Below, piece by piece: positions 1 to 5,614 of a DNA stretch of 5,614 nucleotides. This DNA comes from an uncultured Thermoleophilia bacterium. Lineage in GTDB: Bacteria > Actinomycetota > Thermoleophilia > UBA2241. The first letter of the stretch is position 1. Every line of letters starts with the position of its first letter. The notes beneath the pieces were generated by a model. That model was not told the origin of the DNA. It saw only the letters and a program-made list of their open reading frames with translations, and made no database searches. The stretch is taken from contig CAIWHY010000182.1 of NCBI GenBank assembly GCA_903912585.1, positions 1 to 5,614 on the forward strand, read 5' to 3'. Made by a program: the position numbers and the translations under genes.

Positions 1-2221
<2,221 letters not shown>

Positions 2222-2439
2222 CCGAGCACGGAATCGGCGGAGGGCAAAGCGCACTCGATCAGAGTCAACACCTATCCGAATCAGCGAGATGAGGCAGGCA
2301 AAATGGTCTGCTCGCTTCACGGCAGTTAATATTTTGCAAACATGTTCTTCACATGGCGCTTCTAGTGTCCGGCCTGCGCCGCTTCCCATCTCCGAGAAGC
2401 CCGCTGCCAGCGCACGCTGCTGGTACCTCCTATCTTCAT

Positions 2440-2464
2440 GGTCCACCCCGGCCCCGGGTGGACC
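2440..2464. repeat. Perfect 9-bp inverted repeat
   Basis: GGTCCACCC (2440-2448) and GGGTGGACC (2456-2464) are perfect inverse complements around a 7-nt spacer. There is no T-run on either side, so it is not a classical intrinsic terminator. It could be a hairpin in the ligA 3' transcript or a protein-binding palindrome. Confidence 0.45.
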
Positions 2465-2531
2465 GCGGCCTCGCGGCCGGCGCGCATGTCGCCCCCCAAG
2501 GCGGCGGCTCGTCGGGCACAGGCCACAGGCT

Positions 2532-2573
2532 CGAAGACGCGGATCCAATGCACCCCCCGGGTCCGCGTTTTCG
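2532..2573. repeat. 15-bp stem-loop, possible structured RNA element
   Basis: CGAAGACGCGGATCC (2532-2546) pairs with GGGTCCGCGTTTTCG (2559-2573) over 15 consecutive pairs, two of them G-U on the + strand, leaving a 12-nt loop (2547-2558). Read on the - strand the two wobble pairs become A-C mismatches, so the + strand is the better RNA. No T-run follows. It is the longest stem I found in the window outside the tRNA and may be the 5' part of a folded transcript ending at 2740-2747. Confidence 0.45.
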
Positions 2574-2688
2574 CGTTAACCGCCCGGCAATCCCTGGTTC
2601 GCGCGGGTACGCGTGGCTTCACACATGCGCAACAAACCCCGGGCATGATGTGGTTGGTTCCTTTCGCTGGCAAGCGACAGACCCCCTT

Positions 2689-2747
2689 CAAGGGTTCCCC
2701 CAAGCCCTTGCACGAGGCCCCGGCCCCCTCCGGGGCCTCGCCCCTTT
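2689..2747 (+). terminator. Probable intrinsic terminator preceded by a second hairpin
   Basis: CGAGGCCCCGG (2713-2723) and CCGGGGCCTCG (2730-2740) form a perfect 11-bp GC-rich stem with a 6-nt loop, followed by CCCCTTT. The T-run is only three long, as is common in GC-rich genomes. Immediately before it CAAGGGTT (2689-2696) pairs with AAGCCCTTG (2702-2710) with one bulged G. The tandem arrangement could end a ligA transcript or an RNA encoded in the gap, and it insulates mtbB from upstream transcription. Confidence 0.55.
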
Positions 2748-2777
2748 AACGATTCGCCTGAACGCGCGCACCCGACG

Positions 2778-2799
2778 CGGCGACGCTTCGCGCCGTTTT
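2778..2799 (+). terminator. Weak backup terminator-like hairpin with T4 tail
   Basis: CGGCG-A-CG (2778-2785) pairs with CGCGCCG (2789-2795): seven pairs with one bulged A around a CTT loop, followed at once by TTTT (2796-2799). It lies 38 nt after the stronger hairpin and upstream of the mtbB promoter candidate, as a second terminator would. Confidence 0.35.
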
Positions 2800-2837
2800 C
2801 GCCCGCCGGCACGCGAAGTTTGCCGAATGATCGCGCG

Positions 2838-2866
2838 GTGACAGCCGATTTCGCCGCAGGTAGGCT
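2838..2866 (+). promoter_or_regulatory. Candidate sigma70-type promoter of mtbB
   Basis: GTGACA (2838-2843) matches the -35 consensus TTGACA at five of six positions. It is separated by exactly 17 nt from TAGGCT (2861-2866), which fits the actinobacterial TANNNT -10 pattern. Transcription would start near 2873, giving a leader of about 70 nt before the mtbB GTG. It lies just past two terminator-like hairpins, consistent with mtbB being its own transcription unit. The match is by eye only. Confidence 0.45.
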
Positions 2867-2881
2867 CACATCCGACGATCG

Positions 2882-2914
2882 ACGGGGCCGGCGGCGCAGC
2901 GCTTCCGGCCCCGT
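2882..2914 (+). promoter_or_regulatory. Leader hairpin upstream of the mtbB ribosome binding site
   Basis: ACGGGGCCGG (2882-2891) and CCGGCCCCGT (2905-2914) form a perfect 10-bp stem with a 13-nt loop. It would start about 9 nt into the predicted mtbB transcript and ends 12 nt before the AAGGGG Shine-Dalgarno sequence (2927-2932). No T-run follows, so it is more likely a 5' stability or translation-control element than a terminator. Confidence 0.4.
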
Positions 2915-2941
2915 GCAATCCCGGACAAGGGGTGGACGCAC

Positions 2942-4336
2942 GTGGACACTGCCTTCCCGACGCGCATGGGCGACGGGTCGCTGACCCGGCTGACGCGCAC
3001 CGAGATAGAGGCCGAGATCCGCGACGGTGTGGCGGCTGCGGTCAAACGAGCCAAGGTCGAGCCGCTCGGCGAGGACGCGATCGGGCACCTGATCGACATC
3101 TTCAGCAGCCGTTCGCGCTTCAGTGCCGTGGATATCGGCGACGAGGTGGTCCTGAGCTACGACGGCTGCGGCAGCCAGGACATGGGCACGCGCATCAACG
3201 ACCTGCAGTACTACGAGCAGTACCTGTGCGCGGACTCCGTGGAGATGTATCACCACGACTACTCGTTCAAGCCTGTCAAGACCGTGATCGATTTCGAGCA
3301 GACGGTGATGCGCCAGGCGCAGTTCCTGATCACGGCGCCGTGCGGGTACGGCGCGATGCCCGACCTCGGCCGCTACACGGTGCCGGACGGGCCCATCGCC
3401 AACTGGTCGCAGCTCCTGCCGATGGGCAGGATCGACGAGGCGCGCGCCGCGCAGGAAGAGGCGGTCGAGATGGCCGTCGAGGACATCGTCTTCGTGGCGG
3501 CGGGCATGGTCGAGGCCGGGATCGATTTCATCGACCTCGACACGTCCGGCGCGGCCGGCGACGCCGACTTCCTGGCCGCGCTCAAGGCGGTCGAGCGCAT
3601 CCGCGCGCGCTTCCCCGATCTGGGCATCCAGATCGGCATGGCGAGCGAGTTCGTGCTCGGCATGCACGGCGAGCTCGAGTACGACGGCGTGCGGCTCGCC
3701 GGGTTGTGGCCGCGCGAGCAGATGAAGCTCGCGGCCAAGGCCGGCGTCACCATCTTCGGGCCGGCCATCAACGTGAACACCGGCAAGTCGGTGGCGTGGA
3801 ACGTGGCGCGCACGCTCACGATCGCCAAGCCGTGCTGCGACGAGGCGACGGTGCCGGTGCACCTCAACGGCGGCATGGGCGTCGGCGGCGTGCCGATGCA
3901 CATCCTGCCGCCGGGCGACGCCACCTCGCGCGCCTCGCGCGCCGCCGTCGACATCCTGCAGCTCGACGGCTTGTAGGTGGGCGCCGGCGACGTGTACGGC
4001 CAGGCGATAAGCCATGGCGTCGCCTCGGGGATGGGCGGGATCCGGGCCGCTGGAGATCTGGTGGCCAGGATGCAGATCACCCGGGGGATGCGGCTTCCTC
4101 AGGCAAAGCAGTACGTGGCGGACAAGCTCGGCGTATCGGTGATGGACCTCTCGGACCCGGTCGTCATGCTGGACGTGCGCAAGGAGCGCGGTCTGGGCGC
4201 GGCCCTGGAGAGCGGGGAGATCACGGGCATCGACGAACCCATCGGGCTGGAGGCGAAATTCCACATCGCCGAACTGCTCGGCGTGCCGATCAACTCGGTC
4301 GAGCGCTTCCGCAGGATCACGGCGCCGCGCGCGTAG
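2942..4336 (+). CDS. mtbB: Dimethylamine:corrinoid methyltransferase MtbB with in-frame pyrrolysine (amber) codon
   Basis: MtbB transfers a methyl group from dimethylamine to the Co(I) corrinoid of its partner protein MtbC, releasing monomethylamine. The gene is a single 464-residue reading frame when the TAG at 3974-3976 is read as pyrrolysine, residue 345; archaeal MtbB is about 467 residues. Family stretches I recognise are the N-terminal RMGDG, DYSFKPVK (106-113), GAMPDLGRY (137 on), DTSGAAGDADF (200 on), GLWPREQ (254 on) and GGMGVGG (310-316), then LDGL-Pyl-VGAGD. After the TAG the frame continues with ASGMGGIRAAGDLVARMQ and ends ERFRRITAPRA, like the archaeal C-terminus. Pyrrolysine sits in the TIM-barrel active site and is thought to present the amine to the cobalt. 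The GTG start is chosen because RMGDG then falls where the family has it, with AAGGGG (2927-2932) 9 nt upstream. It ends in a second TAG. No mtbC, mtbA or pyl gene is nearby. An annotation pipeline would wrongly split this into two proteins (2942-3976 and 3977-4336). Confidence 0.95.
3974..3976 (+). other. In-frame TAG predicted to encode pyrrolysine
   Basis: The codon lies between LDGL and VGAGD of MtbB, at the family's pyrrolysine site (archaeal context roughly VDGI-Pyl-IGVGD, from memory). Coding continues in the same frame for 119 more family-like residues. No ribosome binding site precedes the GTG at 3977, since the upstream bases are coding sequence, so a separate downstream gene is unlikely. 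A sequencing error would have to hit exactly this codon. Confidence 0.93.
3986..4024 (+). other. Stem-loop 9 nt downstream of the pyrrolysine codon (PYLIS-like candidate)
   Basis: GGCGACG (3986-3992) pairs perfectly with CGTCGCC (4018-4024). Inside, CCAGGC (4000-4005) pairs with GCC-A-TGG (4011-4017) across one bulged A, capped by a GATAA loop; a 7-nt one-sided internal loop joins the two helices. Position and shape resemble the PYLIS elements once proposed for mtmB in archaea. Such folds also arise by chance in GC-rich coding DNA, and pyrrolysine insertion is generally held not to require one. Confidence 0.3.
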
Positions 4337-4364
4337 CGGCGCACGAGGCCGGGCGGGCGGCGGT

Positions 4365-5309
4365 CTACCTGGCGGAGCCCCAGGCGAAGAGCGCCAGGGC
4401 GTCCTTCAGTTCCTGCCCCCGGGACGGCTCGTGCATGGTCACCAGGATCAGCGGCACCGACTTCGGCTGGCCTGATCCGACGAGGACCATGCCGGAGCTC
4501 TTGGTCGCTCCCGTCTTGATGCCGTCTGCCCAGGGCTGAAGCAGCAACTGGTTGTGGTTGTACACCGTCACGGCGTGGTCGGGAGGCCAGCGAATGGTCG
4601 CCGTCGTGATGTCGACGAAGCTGCGGAAGCGTGCGTCGTTCATGGCATACCGTGCGAGAGTGGCCAGGTCGCGCGCCGACATGTAGAGACCGGGCACCGG
4701 CATGCCCTGCGCGTTCTTGAAGTGCGTGTCGTGCAAGCCAAGTCGCCGGGCGCGCCGGTTCATGAGCGCCGTGAACCTGCGCTCGTCTCCGGCAACCGCG
4801 TAGGCGAGCGTGACCGCGGCATCGTTGGCGCTGTGGACCATCATCGCGCGCAGCGCCTCCGCGACGGTGATCCGGTCGCCGGGGTGCAGCCCCACGGTGA
4901 CCCTTCTCGGATAGGCCTGTCTCGGCGCCATCACGTAGACGTTGAGGTCGCGGAAGTGTTCGAGCACCAGAAGCGCGGTCATGATCTTCGCGCAGGAGGC
5001 CGGCTCAAGCCGGCGGTCGGGCGACTTGGCCCAGAGCACCGCGCCGGAAGTGCGGTCGATGAGGATCCCGCTCCAAGCCTGCACGGCGGGGGCCGGGCCG
5101 GGCGTGGCTCGCGGAGGCGCCGAGGACACGGCTGGGTGCGCGGAGGGCGTGGGCTGAGGGGTGGAGCCCCCGCACGCCGCGAGGGCGAGCACGCCGGCGA
5201 CGACGCCGAGGACCAGCGCGGTGCGAGATCCTCTGCGGAGGCGAGCGCGACCGGTGCGAGGGCGTCTGGCGTCGTCGACGGGAGAGTGCGGAGAGAGCGG
5301 TGACTTCAC
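4365..5309 (-). CDS. D-alanyl-D-alanine carboxypeptidase, S11/PBP5-like family, predicted lipoprotein
   Basis: The protein is predicted to trim the terminal D-alanine from peptidoglycan stem peptides outside the membrane. From the GTG at 5309 it has 314 residues. The three active-site motifs are present: SCAK (S105 nucleophile, K108; the family usually has S-T/x-x-K within PASxxKIMTA), S-A-N (160-162, in HSANDAA) and K-T-G (265-267, in DGIKTGATKSSG). The N-terminus has an arginine-rich region, a hydrophobic segment and the lipobox LAAC (Cys46), followed by a Pro/Ala/Ser-rich linker to about residue 77. It lacks the long C-terminal domain of E. coli PBP5. An upstream ATG at 5381 would give 338 residues. 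I prefer the GTG because it starts 7 nt after a TATACT box and because the extra 24 residues would bury the signal peptide further. It converges on mtbB with a 28-nt gap and ends in TAG; amber readthrough would add only 16 residues. Confidence 0.93.
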   Translation of the reverse strand: MKSPLSPHSPVDDARRPRTGRARLRRGSRTALVLGVVAGVLALAACGGSTPQPTPSAHPAVSSAPPRATPGPAPAVQAWSGILIDRTSGAVLWAKSPDRRLEPASCAKIMTALLVLEHFRDLNVYVMAPRQAYPRRVTVGLHPGDRITVAEALRAMMVHSANDAAVTLAYAVAGDERRFTALMNRRARRLGLHDTHFKNAQGMPVPGLYMSARDLATLARYAMNDARFRSFVDITTATIRWPPDHAVTVYNHNQLLLQPWADGIKTGATKSSGMVLVGSGQPKSVPLILVTMHEPSRGQELKDALALFAWGSAR

Positions 5310-5316
5310 GCAGGCA

Positions 5317-5322
5317 AGTATA
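5317..5322 (-). promoter_or_regulatory. -10 box TATACT for a leaderless carboxypeptidase transcript
   Basis: On the - strand TATACT lies 7 nt before the GTG start at 5309, so transcription would begin at or beside the start codon. Actinobacteria commonly make such leaderless mRNAs, with only a TANNNT element recognisable upstream. No clear -35 is visible at 16-18 nt spacing. There is no Shine-Dalgarno sequence at normal distance from this GTG; GGAAGGAG lies about 25 nt upstream. Confidence 0.55.
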
Positions 5323-5410
5323 GCGTCCCGCGACTCCTTCCCCGCGACCTCCCGGTGAGCCTCTCGACGCGCGCGGGACACCGGCGTTTCCAGCGGTGCG
5401 CGCCTCTAGG

Positions 5411-5416
5411 TAGACT
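5411..5416 (+). promoter_or_regulatory. Candidate -10 box (TAGACT) of the tRNA-Thr gene
   Basis: TAGACT fits TANNNT and lies 17 nt before the first base of the tRNA, giving a short 5' leader for RNase P to remove. A poor -35 candidate, TTTCCA (5387-5392), lies 18 nt upstream. Confidence 0.4.
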
Positions 5417-5433
5417 GGTCGCGCGCCTCGCGA

Positions 5434-5509
5434 GCCGGCGTAGCTCAGTTGGCAGAGCAGCCGCCTTGTAAGCGGCAGGCCGGCGGTTCGACCCCGCCCG
5501 CCGGCTCCA
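5434..5509 (+). tRNA. tRNA-Thr (anticodon TGT)
   Basis: A full cloverleaf can be drawn: acceptor stem GCCGGCG (5434-5440) with CGCCGGC (5499-5505); D stem GCTC/GAGC (5443-5446, 5455-5458); anticodon stem GCCGC/GCGGC (5460-5464, 5472-5476) with loop CTTGTAA; variable loop AGGCC; T stem GGCGG/CCGCC (5482-5486, 5494-5498) with loop TTCGACC. All stems are perfectly paired. The anticodon TGT (5467-5469) reads ACA, threonine. Discriminator T5506 is followed by an encoded CCA (5507-5509). It is not a pyrrolysine tRNA: the anticodon is not CTA, and the D-loop and variable loop are of standard size. Confidence 0.98.
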
Positions 5510-5565
5510 CATCACCCGGCGAGTCCGCCGGCCGGGGCGAGAGTAGGCCTGGAGGAGACGATGCC

Positions 5566-5614
5566 GTGAGATGGGGGTGCGCCGCAAGGGTCACGATCGT
5601 GGCGCTGCTCGCTG
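5566..5614 (+). CDS. N-terminus of a probable exported protein (3' end outside window)
   Basis: A strong ribosome binding site GGAGGAGA (5551-5558) is followed after 7 nt by GTG (5566). The frame then reads MRWGCAARVTIVALLA and stays open to the window edge: a short positively charged start and the beginning of a hydrophobic segment, like a signal peptide or membrane anchor. The ATG at 5561 is ruled out because it stops after two codons. The ATG at 5571 is possible but is 12 nt from the ribosome binding site and gives a hydrophilic start. The family cannot be told from 16 residues. Confidence 0.5.
   Translation, partial: MRWGCAARVTIVALLA

Larger units (their letters stand above)
2222..2941. 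other. 720-nt gene-free region between ligA and mtbB
   Basis: I see no convincing gene here: the open frames have no recognisable protein family, and their composition is that of chance GC-rich frames. The first 150 nt hold an AT-richer patch (about 2265-2360) unlike the rest of the window. From about 2440 to 2800 there are successive inverted repeats (2440-2464, 2532-2573, 2664-2677, 2689-2710, 2713-2740, 2778-2795). The last two look like terminators. The final 100 nt carry a promoter candidate, a leader hairpin and the ribosome binding site of mtbB. The spacing from ligA to the terminator-like hairpins, nearly 500 nt, leaves room for a non-coding RNA or a decayed gene. I could match it to no known RNA family. 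Confidence 0.6.

Noticed and set aside
2359..2375. TTCTAGT in the intergenic region as a possible CTA-anticodon loop (pylT)
   Set aside because: The flanks do not form an anticodon stem, and no acceptor or T arm is present around it. I found no pylT on either strand.
2438..2841. Small open frames in the ligA-mtbB gap on either strand, including a - strand frame with AGGAGGT ahead of a GTG near 2417
   Set aside because: The frames overlap the terminator-like hairpins or give short Arg/Ala/Pro-rich peptides with no recognisable family. One good Shine-Dalgarno match alone is not enough.
2942..3976. mtbB as a pseudogene broken by a nonsense mutation
   Set aside because: It has no frameshifts or other stops, both halves are intact, and the only stop is at the family's pyrrolysine position. 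Only a genome without pyl genes would revive this reading.
2576..4264. Long 562-codon frame on the - strand opposite mtbB
   Set aside because: Its composition is rich in His, Ala, Arg, Asp and Val with no motifs, typical of the antisense of GC-rich genes. The + strand encodes a clear MtbB.
3977..4336. Separate small gene starting at GTG 3977, right after the TAG
   Set aside because: It is in frame with the upstream part of mtbB, has no ribosome binding site because the upstream bases are coding, and its product is the C-terminal part of MtbB.
2932..4539. 535-codon + strand frame over mtbB starting at the GTG at 2932
   Set aside because: The frame is out of register with MtbB and gives Arg/Gly/Ala-rich sequence without motifs. 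GTGGAC occurs at both 2932 and 2942, but only the 2942 copy starts MtbB.

Overview
The window is GC-rich bacterial DNA, and most third codon positions are G or C. GTG starts, a probable leaderless transcript with a TANNNT -10 box, a lipoprotein signal and NAD+-dependent ligase point to a high-GC bacterium, most likely an actinobacterial lineage. The phylum is an inference; nothing here proves it.

Layout on the + strand: the 3' end of an unrecognised gene (to 101); ligA, NAD+-dependent DNA ligase (98-2221), overlapping it by 4 nt; a 720-nt gene-free stretch (2222-2941) with an AT-rich patch, a run of stem-loops, two terminator-like hairpins and a good promoter candidate; and mtbB, a dimethylamine:corrinoid methyltransferase (2942-4336). 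Converging on mtbB is a lipoprotein-type D,D-carboxypeptidase of the S11/PBP family (4365-5309, - strand). A tRNA-Thr(UGU) gene follows (5434-5509), and the window ends in the first codons of a probable exported protein (5566 onward).

The main discovery is mtbB. Its frame is interrupted by a single TAG (3974-3976), at the place where MtbB methyltransferases carry the amber codon for pyrrolysine, the 22nd amino acid. Family sequence continues in the same frame after the TAG to a normal C-terminus. The window therefore very probably comes from a pyrrolysine-decoding bacterium. MtbB would move a methyl group from dimethylamine to a cognate corrinoid protein (MtbC), but no corrinoid protein, corrinoid:acceptor methyltransferase or pyl gene is present, so mtbB stands alone between housekeeping genes.

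All three complete genes (ligA, mtbB itself, the carboxypeptidase) end in TAG. The cell must therefore tolerate or control ambiguity between amber as stop and amber as pyrrolysine. A stem-loop starting 9 nt after the internal TAG is a possible but unproven context element. Apart from mtbB the genes are housekeeping: DNA replication and repair, cell-wall trimming and translation.
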